Source: Pseudomonas sp. RIT-562 (GTDB lineage Bacteria; Pseudomonadota; Gammaproteobacteria; Pseudomonadales; Pseudomonadaceae). Taken from it: a stretch of 64,000 nt of DNA. The position numbers and the translations under genes are program-made. The stretch spans positions 1 to 64,000 of the forward strand of contig NZ_JAPJIV010000021.1 in NCBI RefSeq assembly GCF_026241895.1, written 5' to 3'. The number at the start of each line of letters is the position of its first letter. The stretch's first letter is position 1. The notes below the pieces were generated by a model. That model searched no databases, had not been told where the DNA came from, and worked only from the letters and a program-made list of their open reading frames with translations. Shown here in pieces: positions 6,432 through 15,208 of this stretch.

Positions 6432-8894
6432 TCAGAACTCGTAGCTGACGCTGGTGTAGTAGAACGCTCCCTGCGCGCCTTCCGGACTGGTGATCGAATA
6501 CTTCGGCACGCCATACAACTGCGCGCCTTCGGCCTTGTCCGGGTGGGTATCGAACAGATTGATCGCGCCTACCGACAGCTTCAGCGTCTTGTCGAAGGTG
6601 TACGACACATCCAGGTCGGTCACCCACTGCGGGCTGTAGATCTGGTCCAGGTTCGGGTTGCTGGCGTTGAGGCTTTTCCATTCACCGTAACGACGCTGGG
6701 CCACGGTCACTCCCCACTCCTCAAACAACCAGTTGGCACTCAGCACCAGCTTGGTTTCGGGCGTGCCGTCCTCGATCAAGCCCTGGGTGGTGCGCCCGAC
6801 TATCTGTGCGCCCCTGATGCTGCCGACATCGCGCAACCCGGTGATTTTCGTATTGTTCTGGCTCAGCCCGCTGCTCAGGTTCAGGCGTCCCCATTGCTGC
6901 AGGTCGAGCTGGTAGTTGCCGGTCAGTTCGATCCCGTCGGTGCGGGTGTCGGCGACGTTGGTGTAGAACGCGGCGCTCTGGATATTCGCGTAGGGGGTGC
7001 CGGCGAAGATCGGCGAGACCACCGCGGCCGGCAGTTGGTCGGACAGGGTGATGCGGTTGTCGATGTCGATCCGGTAGGCATCCAGGGTCACCGAGGCATT
7101 GGGCAGTGGGCGCCAGACCAGGCCGAGGGAATAGCTGGTGGATTCTTCCGGTTTCAGCGAGGTGCCGCCCAGCAGTGCCGCTTCCGGGCTGTCGGCGCGC
7201 AGGGTGCGTTGCTGCACTTCGACGTAATTGCCACTGCCCGGAGGCTGCTCGACCACCTGCACGCTGAACGAAGACAAACCGCTCTGGACCAGCGATGGCG
7301 CGCGGTAGCCGGTGCTGGCGGTGGCCCGGGCAGCGATCTGCGGGGTGAAATCATAGCGCAGGGACAGCTTGCCGTTGGTGGTGTCGCCAAAGTCGGAGTA
7401 GTGCTCGGTGCGCACCGCGACGCCGGCCTGGAACTTCTCGGTGACCTGGCCTTCGACGTCGACATAGGCGCCCAGTACGTTGCGGTCCAGCGATGCCGCA
7501 TCGACCTGGGTGATGCCCGAGTAGTACCCGGGAATACGCCGCCCGGTGAACGGGTCGACTGTGTTGAACAATGGCCCGTTCTGCCAGCCAGCGGCTTCGC
7601 CGGCGCTCAGTTGGTAGTTTTCCCGCCGCCAGGCCAGGCCGGCGGAGAGGGTCAGGGGTTTGTACAGCAGGTCGGTGGGGAGATCCCGGACCCAATCGAG
7701 GGTGACGTTGGTCTGGTCGGCCTCGCGCTTGCCGGTGTAGATGTTCTGCGGGCTGTTGAAGCCCCAGCTCGGGTTGATGGCGTTGCGGTCGTCAGACTCC
7801 AGGGTGTTGTTGCCATGGTTGACGGCGAAATCGAACTTGCCCAGTTGCTCGTCTTCGTAGCGCAGGCCGCCGGTCAGGGCATAGTCTTCCAGGGAGTAGC
7901 GAGTGACCGGCAGGCGTCCGTCCGGAAAGCGTTGCAACGCGGTGCTGCTGTAGTTGTTGCGCAGCGTCGTGGGCGGATCGAAAAAGCCCTCGGCGTCAGT
8001 GTTCTTGTGGGAGTAGGTGGCAAAACCGTAGGCCGTGAGTCCTTCGCCGATGCCGATTTCACTGTTGGCGGCAAAGTTGTACTGGTCCGAGACATTACCC
8101 GAGCCCCAGCGCCAGGTACGGTAGCGGTTGTCCTGCTCGCGTGGGGTATTGATGCTGGTGGAGCCGGGATAGAAAATCCGGTTATCCGGGTTGGTGTCGC
8201 TGGCCGGGTCCTGGCTGCCGGCGTCGAAACTCAAGGTGAGGAAGCCGTCGTTGGGCAGGGTGAAACCTTTCCAGCCGCTGAGCTTGCGCTGCAGCCCATC
8301 GCCCTTGTCGTAGCCGCCGAAGCGATAACCTAGATTGCCGCCTGTGTCCTGTTCCTTGAGCACGATGTTGATCACCCCGGCGATGGCGTCGGAGCCATAT
8401 TGGGCCGCCGCGCCGTCGCGCAGAATCTCGACTCGCTGGATCGCGCTCAGGGGGATCAGGCTGAGGTCGACAGCGGCGGCGCCACGGCCATTGACCAGGC
8501 TTTGCCGGGTGACGTTGGCGCTGGTGTGACGACGCTTGCCGTTGACCAGCACCAGTACCTGGTCCGACGCCAGGCCGCGCAAGGATGCGCCTTGGGCGAT
8601 GGACCCGGCGAACGCGCCCTGGGGCGCTTGCGGGTAGGAGAATGACGGCGACAGTGCGGTCAAGGCGCCGGACAGATCGCTGGCGCCGGTCTGTTGCAGC
8701 TGCTCGCCAGACAGTACGTCGATCGGCGCGGCACTTTCGAGCGCCGTCACATCACTGCGACGGGTGCCGAGCACCACCACCGTATCCAGGTGTTCATCGG
8801 CGGCGGTGGGCCTGGATTCGGCAGCCATCACGGGCACGGCAAAGCTGCCACTGGCCAGGGCGATAGCCGCGGCCAACAGGGTTCGTTGGAACAT
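6432..8894 (-). CDS. TonB-dependent outer-membrane receptor, sulfur-free mature chain
   Basis: An 820-residue receptor with a signal peptide ending near A25, a plug domain (about 40-160, with QVLVLVNGKRRHTSANV and IQRVEILRDGAAAQYGSDAIAGVINIVLK) and a beta-barrel ending in the aromatic SVSYEF. The start at 8894 has AAGGA eight bases upstream; the longer frame to 8972 is read-through of a REP. The chain has Met only at positions 1 and 23, both in the signal region, and no Cys, so the mature receptor appears to contain no sulfur amino acids. The FecIR-linked receptor at 40357 has 17 Met and 2 Cys in similar length. The most likely role is uptake of an organosulfur compound, not iron. Confidence 0.88.
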   Translation of the reverse strand: MFQRTLLAAAIALASGSFAVPVMAAESRPTAADEHLDTVVVLGTRRSDVTALESAAPIDVLSGEQLQQTGASDLSGALTALSPSFSYPQAPQGAFAGSIAQGASLRGLASDQVLVLVNGKRRHTSANVTRQSLVNGRGAAAVDLSLIPLSAIQRVEILRDGAAAQYGSDAIAGVINIVLKEQDTGGNLGYRFGGYDKGDGLQRKLSGWKGFTLPNDGFLTLSFDAGSQDPASDTNPDNRIFYPGSTSINTPREQDNRYRTWRWGSGNVSDQYNFAANSEIGIGEGLTAYGFATYSHKNTDAEGFFDPPTTLRNNYSSTALQRFPDGRLPVTRYSLEDYALTGGLRYEDEQLGKFDFAVNHGNNTLESDDRNAINPSWGFNSPQNIYTGKREADQTNVTLDWVRDLPTDLLYKPLTLSAGLAWRRENYQLSAGEAAGWQNGPLFNTVDPFTGRRIPGYYSGITQVDAASLDRNVLGAYVDVEGQVTEKFQAGVAVRTEHYSDFGDTTNGKLSLRYDFTPQIAARATASTGYRAPSLVQSGLSSFSVQVVEQPPGSGNYVEVQQRTLRADSPEAALLGGTSLKPEESTSYSLGLVWRPLPNASVTLDAYRIDIDNRITLSDQLPAAVVSPIFAGTPYANIQSAAFYTNVADTRTDGIELTGNYQLDLQQWGRLNLSSGLSQNNTKITGLRDVGSIRGAQIVGRTTQGLIEDGTPETKLVLSANWLFEEWGVTVAQRRYGEWKSLNASNPNLDQIYSPQWVTDLDVSYTFDKTLKLSVGAINLFDTHPDKAEGAQLYGVPKYSITSPEGAQGAFYYTSVSYEF

Positions 8895-8927
8895 GCAGGA
8901 ATTCCTTCTGAAAAAACGCGGCCCTCG

Positions 8928-9008
8928 TAGGAGCCCGGCTTGCCGGCGATGGCGGTCTTCAAGGCGGTGCATGGTTCAAGACCGATCGCCAGCAAGCAGG
9001 CTCCTGCA
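8928..9008. repeat. REPIN between the two receptor genes
   Basis: A forward REP (GTAGGAGCCCGGCTTGCC) is paired with an inverted one (GATCGCCAGCAAGCAGG, CTCCTGC). No promoter was recognised in this gap, so the two receptors may share a transcript. Confidence 0.8.
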
Positions 9009-9030
9009 GGGGGTGTTGTATGCCGTGAGG

Positions 9031-11301
9031 TCAGAACCGGCTCGTGACGCTCAATCCGACCGTGCGCGGGTCGCCGTAGGTGATGACGTACTGGCCCAGG
9101 GTGCCGTTCGGGCGGCCATGCACCTGATAGCGGCGATCGGTCAGGTTGTTGACGAAGCCGGTGACGCTGAGTTTTTCATCCGGGCTGAACCACGTCAGGC
9201 GAGTGTTCGCCAGGGTGTAGTGCGGCTGGCTGAGGGTCTTGTCGGCGCTGCTCTGGCGATCGGCGAGGAAATATTCCTTGTCGCGATAACTCACGTCGCC
9301 CCCGGCCACCAGCTTGCCGCCGATCTCCAGCGGGAAGGTGTAGTCGGCGCCCAGGGACACCACGTTGCGCGGTGAGCGCACAAAGCTGTTGCCACTGTAG
9401 TCACCGGTTACCGCCCCGGTATTGGGGTTGGTGTTCTTGAAGTCGGTGTATTCGGTGTCGAGGAACGACACCGCCGCCCGCAAGTGCAGGTAGTCAGTCG
9501 GCTGGGCTTCGAGCTCGAGTTCCGCGCCCTTGACCGTGCCCTTGGCACCGTTGGTCAACGCCGTGGTCAGGACGCCGTTGTTGACCGTCAGCAGGTTCAC
9601 CTGAATGTCCGAATAGTCGTAGTAGAAAATGTTCGCGTTGGCCGTCAGGCGATGATCGAACCACTCGGACTTGAGCCCGATCTCGTAGGCGTCGAGCTGT
9701 TCCGGATCGACCGTGGTCAACTGCGCCAGGCTGGTGGAAAGCCCGGTGTTGAAACCGCCGGAGCGGAAGCCATGGGCATACCGAAAGAACACCCGCACGT
9801 TGTCATTGATCCGGTACTCCGGCGTCAGGTCGTAGGTCCAGGCTTCCCAGGTCTTGTCTTCCTGGCGATTGCCATTGGTGCCCGCACCGCCCAGCGGCAC
9901 CAGCGGACCGTTGGCGGTGATGCGCGTCAGTTGGGTCAGGTCGAGATCGATGTCTTTCTTTTCCTGGGTCCAGCGCAAGCCACCGGTGACGGTGAAGTTG
10001 TCGGTGAAATCGTAGGTCAGGTTGCCAAACAGCGCATAACTGTCGGTGGTGTGATCGAAGTTCAGGTCGCGGAAATCGGTCACCCCGCCGATCTGGTTCG
10101 AACCGGTGCCATTGGGTGTCGGGCCGGGGGTGATGATGCGCTGGGCGGAACTGTCGAGGTCCTCATGGAAATAGTGCGCGCCTGCCAGCCAGCGCAAGGT
10201 TTCCTGCTGGGGCGAGGCCAGGCGGAATTCCTGGGAGTACTGCGAGTATTTGTTGTCGGAAATTGCTGCGCCGTTGACCTCGTAAGGCGTGTAGTCGGCG
10301 TCACTGGTGGATTGCCCGCGGATGTAGTCGTAGGCGCTGATCGAGGTCAGGGTGTAGTCGCCCAGGTTCCAGTTGAACGTCAGCGAGGTGCCGTCGTGAT
10401 TGAGCTTGGCATCTTCGTCGACGTTGAGTGCAGTGTCACGTCCGTTGGGCCGCTGATAACCGACGTTGTAATAACGCCCGACCGCCAGCGAACCGTTGCT
10501 GCCATCGCCTTTGTACTCGCGGCTGTGCACCTTGAGCAGGGCCTCCAGGTCCGGGTTCAACTGGGCGAGGAACTGCAGGCGCACGGCTTTTTTGTTGACG
10601 TCGCCGTAGGTGTGATCATCGACCAGATTCTTCTGGAAGCCGTCACGTTCCTCGGAATACAGCGCCACCCGTGCCGCGAGTTTCTCGTCGACCAGGGCAC
10701 CGCCCAAAGCGCCACTGACGATCCGTTCGTTCTTGGTGCCGACGCCGAGCGTGCCATAACCATCGGTATCGAACGTCGGCTTCTTGGAGATCACGTTGAC
10801 CGCGCCGGCGGTGGTGTTCTTGCCGTACAGCGTGCCTTGCGGGCCGCGCAGAATTTCAATGCGCTCCAGGTCAAACAGCGGTCCGCCACCGGCGATTGGA
10901 GCGTTGAGGTAGACGTCGTCGGCGTAGATGCCCACCGGGAACACCGTCGCGGCGCCCGTGTCACCGGTGCCCAGGCCGCGGATGTACCAGCGCGGGCGGC
11001 CATCGCCATCGGGATTTTTTGCCGACGCGTTCGGCACGAATGTGGTGATGTCGCCCATGTTGCGCACGCCATCGACGACGAGGTTGGTGCCCTGTACCGC
11101 CGACACCGCTACCGGAACCTCTTGCAGGGTTTCTTCCCGGTGTTGCGCCGTCACGGTCACGGTCTTCAACGACGGCTCCGTGGCGCTCTGGTTGCTGTCG
11201 ACTGGCACTGCTTCTGCGGCCAGCAATCCCTGGCTTGCCCCACCCCCGGCCAACAGCAAGGATAACCAGATACCTTTGGTGATTGGATTAAGTTTATGCA
11301 T
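9031..11301 (-). CDS. TonB-dependent outer-membrane receptor, nearly sulfur-free
   Basis: A 756-residue receptor with a signal peptide (cleavage near A29), plug motifs TVTVTAQHREETLQEVPVAVS and LERIEILRGPQGTLYGKNTTAGAVNVIS, and a barrel ending LSVTSRF. This plug type is common among receptors for non-siderophore substrates. Only two Met (positions 1 and 82) and no Cys were found. GGGGGAG precedes the start. A strong sigma54 promoter lies 39 bp upstream of the ATG and the shared 17-bp motif about 150 bp beyond that, so it is probably induced by sulfur limitation with the desulfinase genes. Confidence 0.88.
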   Translation of the reverse strand: MHKLNPITKGIWLSLLLAGGGASQGLLAAEAVPVDSNQSATEPSLKTVTVTAQHREETLQEVPVAVSAVQGTNLVVDGVRNMGDITTFVPNASAKNPDGDGRPRWYIRGLGTGDTGAATVFPVGIYADDVYLNAPIAGGGPLFDLERIEILRGPQGTLYGKNTTAGAVNVISKKPTFDTDGYGTLGVGTKNERIVSGALGGALVDEKLAARVALYSEERDGFQKNLVDDHTYGDVNKKAVRLQFLAQLNPDLEALLKVHSREYKGDGSNGSLAVGRYYNVGYQRPNGRDTALNVDEDAKLNHDGTSLTFNWNLGDYTLTSISAYDYIRGQSTSDADYTPYEVNGAAISDNKYSQYSQEFRLASPQQETLRWLAGAHYFHEDLDSSAQRIITPGPTPNGTGSNQIGGVTDFRDLNFDHTTDSYALFGNLTYDFTDNFTVTGGLRWTQEKKDIDLDLTQLTRITANGPLVPLGGAGTNGNRQEDKTWEAWTYDLTPEYRINDNVRVFFRYAHGFRSGGFNTGLSTSLAQLTTVDPEQLDAYEIGLKSEWFDHRLTANANIFYYDYSDIQVNLLTVNNGVLTTALTNGAKGTVKGAELELEAQPTDYLHLRAAVSFLDTEYTDFKNTNPNTGAVTGDYSGNSFVRSPRNVVSLGADYTFPLEIGGKLVAGGDVSYRDKEYFLADRQSSADKTLSQPHYTLANTRLTWFSPDEKLSVTGFVNNLTDRRYQVHGRPNGTLGQYVITYGDPRTVGLSVTSRF

Positions 11302-11339
11302 TTGAATCTCCCCCGATAAAGTTTCACTAAGAGGGATAG

Positions 11340-11355
11340 AGCAGAGATCGTGCCA
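11340..11355 (-). promoter_or_regulatory. Sigma54 promoter of the receptor genes
   Basis: The minus strand reads TGGCACGATCTCTGCT, differing from TGGCACG-N4-TTGCW at one base, with GG-N10-GC spacing. Start would be near 11330, giving a leader of about 30 nt to the receptor at 11301. Confidence 0.8.
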
Positions 11356-11503
11356 AGTGGATTTTTGGTTTTGTTAGTTTTATTAAGACATTGATAAACA
11401 AAGGTATTGTGCTGTTTATAAGTTCTATTTAACTGTGATCCTTAAGCGCGGCGTTAGTTGGATCCACAGCCTGTCGATAATTCAGCAGTTAGTTGCTTGA
11501 GAG

Positions 11504-11520
11504 GTGTTGCTGGAGCAGCA
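11504..11520 (-). promoter_or_regulatory. Shared upstream motif, copy 2 (putative activator site)
   Basis: GTGTTGCTGGAGCAGCA on the plus strand (the inverted half-sites TGCTG/CAGCA read similarly on the minus strand). It lies about 150 bp upstream of the sigma54 promoter at 11340-11355. Confidence 0.65.
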
Positions 11521-11536
11521 GGGGGTAGTTTTTCAT

Positions 11537-11558
11537 GTAGGAGCGAGCTCGCTCCTAC
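11537..11558. repeat. 22-bp perfect palindrome of REP type
   Basis: GTAGGAGCGAG is immediately followed by its exact reverse complement CTCGCTCCTAC. It lies between the desulfinase-like gene ending at 11576 and the receptor promoter, where it could act as a transcription attenuator or a 3-prime stabilising hairpin. Confidence 0.75.
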
Positions 11559-11575
11559 AAGGGCACGCTGATGCA

Positions 11576-12634
11576 TCAAACCGCCAGGCGCGAAGTCGAA
11601 CCAATCACCTCTTCCAGCACGCTGAACTCGATCCACTCACGCACATCGAACCGGCGCGGAATGAAATCCCAGCGGTGCAGGAAGTCGGTGAAATCCTGCA
11701 GTGCCTCGATCGAGCGCGCATCCAGCGTAGTGCGCAAACGTCGATGCGCATCTTCTCCATACGCCGCTGCAACCCAGTACTCGCTGGTATTGAGTTCTCG
11801 CGCCAGGAAGCGTCGTGTTTCCTCCGGGTTGGCCCAGGCCCATTGCTCGGTACGCAGCACGGTATCGACGATTTTCACGCTGGCATCGAAATGCTCGTGC
11901 AGCAGGTGCGTGTCGACAGTCAGCGTGCGCGGGGTGCCGTTGTTGGAGCGAATCAGCGGGTCAGGGTGCGAGCCGGTATCGACCACCACCTGCAAACCGA
12001 ATTCATTGGCCAGGTGCACCGCGTGCGCACCCTTGAGGAAAATCGCATCGATGTCGCCGCGCAGCAGACCGATCAGCTCGTTGTTGCGCTTGCTGAACCG
12101 GGTGACGCCCAGGCTGACCTCGGAGCCGAATACGTGTTGCTTCTGATCGTCGCTGTAGGTACCGCCGTAGGGGTAGTCCACCAGCTCGACATCGGCCACT
12201 TCCAGGCCTTCGAGTTTGAGTGCGTTTTCCAGCCCGCGCAGGGCCTGGGCGCGGGTGAAATCGATTTGCACATTGGCCCATTTCGGCAGGCCGAAGCGGC
12301 GGTTCTTCAAGTCGCGAATGCTCTTCACACCGCTTTCGGCAGTGGTCAGGATCAACTGCACCTCATCGCTCCAGGACAATCCCAGCACCCGGGTTTGCAC
12401 GCCACTGGCGTAGGCCCAGATGGCCGGGATGTTGCCGCCGTGGCGTACCGAGTTTTTCAGGTGATGGTCGTAATGGGCTTCGCGAACTTCGCGTTCACTG
12501 GACTCGCGCAACGACTGGATGTTGGTGCCGAACGGCGCAAAGGCTTGCGCCAGCCGCCCGGACTGCACAGCGATGCCAAGCCCGGTAGGCACCGGGCTGT
12601 GGGTGTACCAGAGCGTATCAAGTGGTTTGGTCAT
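11576..12634 (-). CDS. DszB-type desulfinase homologue with Ser replacing the catalytic Cys
   Basis: A 352-residue protein without signal peptide, of the NMT1/THI5-like fold shared by periplasmic binding proteins and DszB. The N-terminal block aligns with DszB (2-hydroxybiphenyl-2-sulfinate desulfinase), whose catalytic residues are Cys27, His60 and Arg70. Here the equivalents are Ser13 (YTHSPVP), His54 and Arg64 (AHYDHHLKNSVRHGGNIP, His and Arg ten apart as in DszB). The Ser codon is AGC, one base from the TGC of the neighbouring paralogue. The protein contains no Cys and only the initiating Met. Cys27Ser DszB is known to be inactive, so this may be a binding or regulatory paralogue. The start at 12634 is preferred over an ATG at 12652, which has no ribosome site. 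Automated pipelines would probably label it an ABC substrate-binding protein. Confidence 0.75.
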   Translation of the reverse strand: MTKPLDTLWYTHSPVPTGLGIAVQSGRLAQAFAPFGTNIQSLRESSEREVREAHYDHHLKNSVRHGGNIPAIWAYASGVQTRVLGLSWSDEVQLILTTAESGVKSIRDLKNRRFGLPKWANVQIDFTRAQALRGLENALKLEGLEVADVELVDYPYGGTYSDDQKQHVFGSEVSLGVTRFSKRNNELIGLLRGDIDAIFLKGAHAVHLANEFGLQVVVDTGSHPDPLIRSNNGTPRTLTVDTHLLHEHFDASVKIVDTVLRTEQWAWANPEETRRFLARELNTSEYWVAAAYGEDAHRRLRTTLDARSIEALQDFTDFLHRWDFIPRRFDVREWIEFSVLEEVIGSTSRLAV

Positions 12635-12670
12635 AGTGATCTTCAGTTCCAATCCATGAAAGCTGGCGGG

Positions 12671-13723
12671 TTAGCCTGCCAGTGCGGTGGGGGTTTCCAT
12701 CAGTGCTTGCAGCGGCCGTGGATCAATCCATTGGCGCACGTCGAAACTGGTCGGGATGAAGCGCCAGCGATGCAGGAAGTGGGTGAAGTCCTGCAAGGCG
12801 ACGATGGCCTGCTCGTCGAGTTCGGTGCGCAGGCGCAAGTGCGCGTCGTCGCCGTAGGCAGCCCCCACCCAGTACTCGCTGCTGTTGGTTTCCCGGGCAA
12901 GATAGCGACGGGCTTCGTCCGGGTGAGCGTGAGCCCACTGTTCGGCGCGCAGCACCGAATCCAGGATGCCGGTGGCGACATCGAAATGCTGATCCAGCAG
13001 ATTGAGATCCACGGCCAGCGTGCGCGGGGTGCCGTTGTTGCTGCGAATCAAGGGTTCCGGGTGCGAGCCGGTATCGATCACCGTGTGCAGGCCGAACTCA
13101 TGGGCCTGGCGGGCGGCACTCGCGCCTTTGAGAAAGATCGCATCGACTTCGCCGCGCAGCAGCCCCAGCAGTTCCAGGTTGCGCCCCTCGACCCTCTGGG
13201 CACTCACCGGAGTGCCGTTGACTGTCTGCACCTGAGGGTCACTGAAGGTGCCGTCGTAGCGGAAGTTCACCAGTTGCACGTCGCCGACTTGCAGGGCCTC
13301 CAGTTTCAACGCGTTTTCCAGGCCGCGCAGGGCCTGGGCGCGGGTGAAATCGATCTGCGCGCCGGCCCAGTCCGGCAGCCCGAAACGCCGGCCCTTGAGG
13401 TCCTTGACGGTCTTGATGCCGCTGTCGGCGCGGGTCAGGATCAACTGCACCTCATCGGCCCAGGACAGGCCGATGACTCGGGTTTCCCGGCCCTGTGCGC
13501 GGGCCCAGATCGCCGGAATATTGCCGCCATGGCGCACCGAGTTGCGCAAGGTATGGTCGAAGTGCGATTCGCGCACGGCCTTGTCGCTGGACTCGCGCAG
13601 TGATTTCACTTCGGTGCCAAGGGCGCCGAGAGTGTCTTGCAGCCAGCCTTTTTGCACGGCGATGCCGAGCCCGGTGGGAACGGGGCAGCGGGTGTACCAG
13701 AGGGTGTCGAGTGGGTGGCTCAT
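12671..13723 (-). CDS. DszB-type desulfinase homologue with intact Cys-His-Arg triad
   Basis: A cytoplasmic protein of 350 residues. Cys13 (YTRCPVP), His54 and Arg64 (SHFDHTLRNSVRHGGNIP) match DszB Cys27, His60 and Arg70 in context and spacing. DszB cleaves the C-S bond of an aromatic sulfinate, releasing sulfite. Cys13 is the only cysteine in the chain, and Met occurs only at position 1 and near the C-terminus (ALMETP). Sequence identity to DszB itself is low by eye, so the substrate is probably not hydroxybiphenyl sulfinate. It lies 36 bp before the Ser-type paralogue and 20 bp after the SsuD-like monooxygenase, in one operon. Confidence 0.78.
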   Translation of the reverse strand: MSHPLDTLWYTRCPVPTGLGIAVQKGWLQDTLGALGTEVKSLRESSDKAVRESHFDHTLRNSVRHGGNIPAIWARAQGRETRVIGLSWADEVQLILTRADSGIKTVKDLKGRRFGLPDWAGAQIDFTRAQALRGLENALKLEALQVGDVQLVNFRYDGTFSDPQVQTVNGTPVSAQRVEGRNLELLGLLRGEVDAIFLKGASAARQAHEFGLHTVIDTGSHPEPLIRSNNGTPRTLAVDLNLLDQHFDVATGILDSVLRAEQWAHAHPDEARRYLARETNSSEYWVGAAYGDDAHLRLRTELDEQAIVALQDFTHFLHRWRFIPTSFDVRQWIDPRPLQALMETPTALAG

Positions 13724-13743
13724 GAGCAGTTCTCCGGCAGCGC

Positions 13744-14904
13744 TCAGGCGCTGGCCTTCAGGTGAGGTTGAGGAGTGGCGAGCGCGCGTTGGTGCACCAG
13801 CGGCAGCACTTCCTGGCCGATGCGCAGGGCTTCCTCAAGGTGCGGATTGCCGGCGAGGATGAACGTCGAGAAGCCTGCATCGCGGTACTCGCAGAGGCGT
13901 TCGGCGATGTTCTGGTGGCTGCCGACCAGGCCCACGGTCGGTCCGGGTTTGGCCTTGGCGAAACCGGCCCACAGGTTGGGGCCAATGATCAGGTCATCGA
14001 AGCGGTCGACGTTCTGGTGGTAGGCCGTCTGCCTCGCACCACCGACCGAGTCGGAGCCGCTGGTGAAGCCCTTGGCAACCACGCTGCTCTTGCCTTCGAG
14101 CTTATCGAACTGGCGCCGCAGATCTTTCCAGGCCTGCTCTTCGGTCTCGCGGGCGAACAGGTCGACGCGCAAGCCGAATCGCACGCTGCGTCCTTGCTTG
14201 TCTGCCAGTTCACGGACTCGCTCGATGTGCGGCTTGAGCTTGTCGATCGGCTCGGCCCAGTTCAGGTAAACGTCGGCATGTTTGGCGGCGACACCCAGCG
14301 CGGCATCGGAAAATCCGGAGAAGTACACGCCGGGTTTGCGCTCGTTTTGCAGGCCAGGGGGCAGGGCGCCGTTCTCCAGTTGATAGATATCGCCATCGTA
14401 GGAGAAGCGTTCGTTCTGCCACAGGCCCTGGATGATGTCGAGGAACTCGCCGGTGCGCTTGTAGCGCAGGTCATGTTCGAGGAAATCGCCATTGGCGCGC
14501 TGGCTGGCGGGGTTACCGCCGGTGATGATGTTCCACTCCAGGCGTCCGCGACTGAGGTTTTGCAGAATGGCGGCCTGTTGCGCCGCGTAGGCGGGCAGGG
14601 TCCAGGTGGCCTGGAACGCGATCAGGAACTTGATCCGCCGGGTTTCCCGCGCCAGGGCGGCGGCAGCGATCCACGGCTCCGGGCCGGTGGGCAGCAAGGC
14701 GCCTTCGAAACCGGCGAGTTCGGCGGCCTTGGCGACCTGGGCGATGTAGTCGATGTAGGTGAAATCGTCCGGCTCGCCGTTAGGCAAGCGCCCAGGGGCG
14801 ATGTTGCCGGGGCGATACTGCGGGTTGCCGCGGTTATGGTTGTCGGTGGTCAGCTGCGGACCGTCGGTGCCCAGCGGCAGACGCCAGAAAAATTCAGTGC
14901 TCAT
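13744..14904 (-). CDS. LLM-class FMNH2-dependent monooxygenase, SsuD-like
   Basis: A protein of 386 residues of the bacterial luciferase family, SsuD branch: FFWRLPLGTDGPQL at the N-terminus, LARETRRIKFLIAF, SRGRLEWNIITGGNP and YFSGFSDAALGVAAKHADVYLNWAEP, ending with GFSTFILAGNPHLEEALR. SsuD-type enzymes use FMNH2 from a separate reductase and O2 to cleave or oxidise C-S bonds. No reductase gene is in the window. Only one Met (the start) and one Cys (ERLCEYR) were seen. The SsuD region around Cys54 reads TGPEPW here, so substrate handling may differ. AGGAG lies seven bases before the ATG at 14904, and a sigma54 promoter starts 66 bp upstream. It leads the operon with the two desulfinase homologues. 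Confidence 0.88.
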   Translation of the reverse strand: MSTEFFWRLPLGTDGPQLTTDNHNRGNPQYRPGNIAPGRLPNGEPDDFTYIDYIAQVAKAAELAGFEGALLPTGPEPWIAAAALARETRRIKFLIAFQATWTLPAYAAQQAAILQNLSRGRLEWNIITGGNPASQRANGDFLEHDLRYKRTGEFLDIIQGLWQNERFSYDGDIYQLENGALPPGLQNERKPGVYFSGFSDAALGVAAKHADVYLNWAEPIDKLKPHIERVRELADKQGRSVRFGLRVDLFARETEEQAWKDLRRQFDKLEGKSSVVAKGFTSGSDSVGGARQTAYHQNVDRFDDLIIGPNLWAGFAKAKPGPTVGLVGSHQNIAERLCEYRDAGFSTFILAGNPHLEEALRIGQEVLPLVHQRALATPQPHLKASA

Positions 14905-14969
14905 GGGATGCTCCTGATTCAAGTACGCGTTGCGCCGCGCTGATGCGAGGACGCCTTGGCAGGGGTGGT

Positions 14970-14985
14970 TGCAACGGACATGCCA
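14970..14985 (-). promoter_or_regulatory. Sigma54 promoter of the monooxygenase-desulfinase operon
   Basis: The minus strand reads TGGCATGTCCGTTGCA, one mismatch to TGGCACG-N4-TTGCW. Start would be near 14958, giving a 54-nt leader to the monooxygenase. Confidence 0.8.
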
Positions 14986-15058
14986 TGCTCGGTGACGTGG
15001 GTTGCGGACAGCGGGCGCGGGTGTTTGGTCGGCGGTGGGCAGGGCTGGGCCGCAGGGG

Positions 15059-15075
15059 GTGCTGCTGTAGCAGCA
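15059..15075 (+). promoter_or_regulatory. Shared upstream motif, copy 3 (putative activator site)
   Basis: GTGCTGCTGTAGCAGCA, containing the perfect 7-bp inverted repeat TGCTGCT-GT-AGCAGCA. It is about 75 bp upstream of the sigma54 promoter at 14970-14985. Further CAGCAG pieces follow to about 15110. Confidence 0.65.
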
Positions 15076-15128
15076 GTGGGTCAGCAGTGGTTGTTCGGGG
15101 TGCAGCAGGGAGGGTGTAGCGATTTGCA

Positions 15129-15203
15129 GATCGCCATCGCCAGCAAGCAGGCTCCTGCGGGTTGGGCGTGGCCTGCAGGAGCCGGGTTGCTGGCGATGGC
15201 GGT
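15129..15203. repeat. REPIN downstream of the exporter genes
   Basis: An inverted REP (CGCCATCGCCAGCAAGC, CTCCTGC) and a forward one (GCAGGAGCCGGGTTGC, GCGATGGCG). With the motif and promoter above it fills the 304-bp gap between the exporter and monooxygenase genes; no ORF is present there. Confidence 0.85.
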
Positions 15204-15208
15204 GCTGA

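Noticed and set aside
6318..8333. 671-codon open frame antisense to the first TonB receptor
   Set aside because: Composition is that of a GC-rich shadow frame with no domain; the receptor on the other strand has signal peptide, plug motifs and a barrel end.
9484..11265. 593-codon open frame antisense to the second receptor
   Set aside because: Shadow of a GC-rich gene; no recognisable protein features.
6432..11301. Treating the two receptors as siderophore receptors
   Set aside because: No Fur-like site or FecIR genes; sigma54 control, sulfur-poor composition and neighbours all point to sulfur.
11504..13603. 699-codon open frame antisense to the two desulfinase homologues
   Set aside because: It spans two real genes and their intergenic gap and repeats the same shadow peptide for both paralogues.
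11576..13723. Reading the DszB-like proteins as ABC substrate-binding proteins
   Set aside because: They lack signal peptides, and two carry the DszB Cys-His-Arg arrangement with the Cys as their only cysteine.
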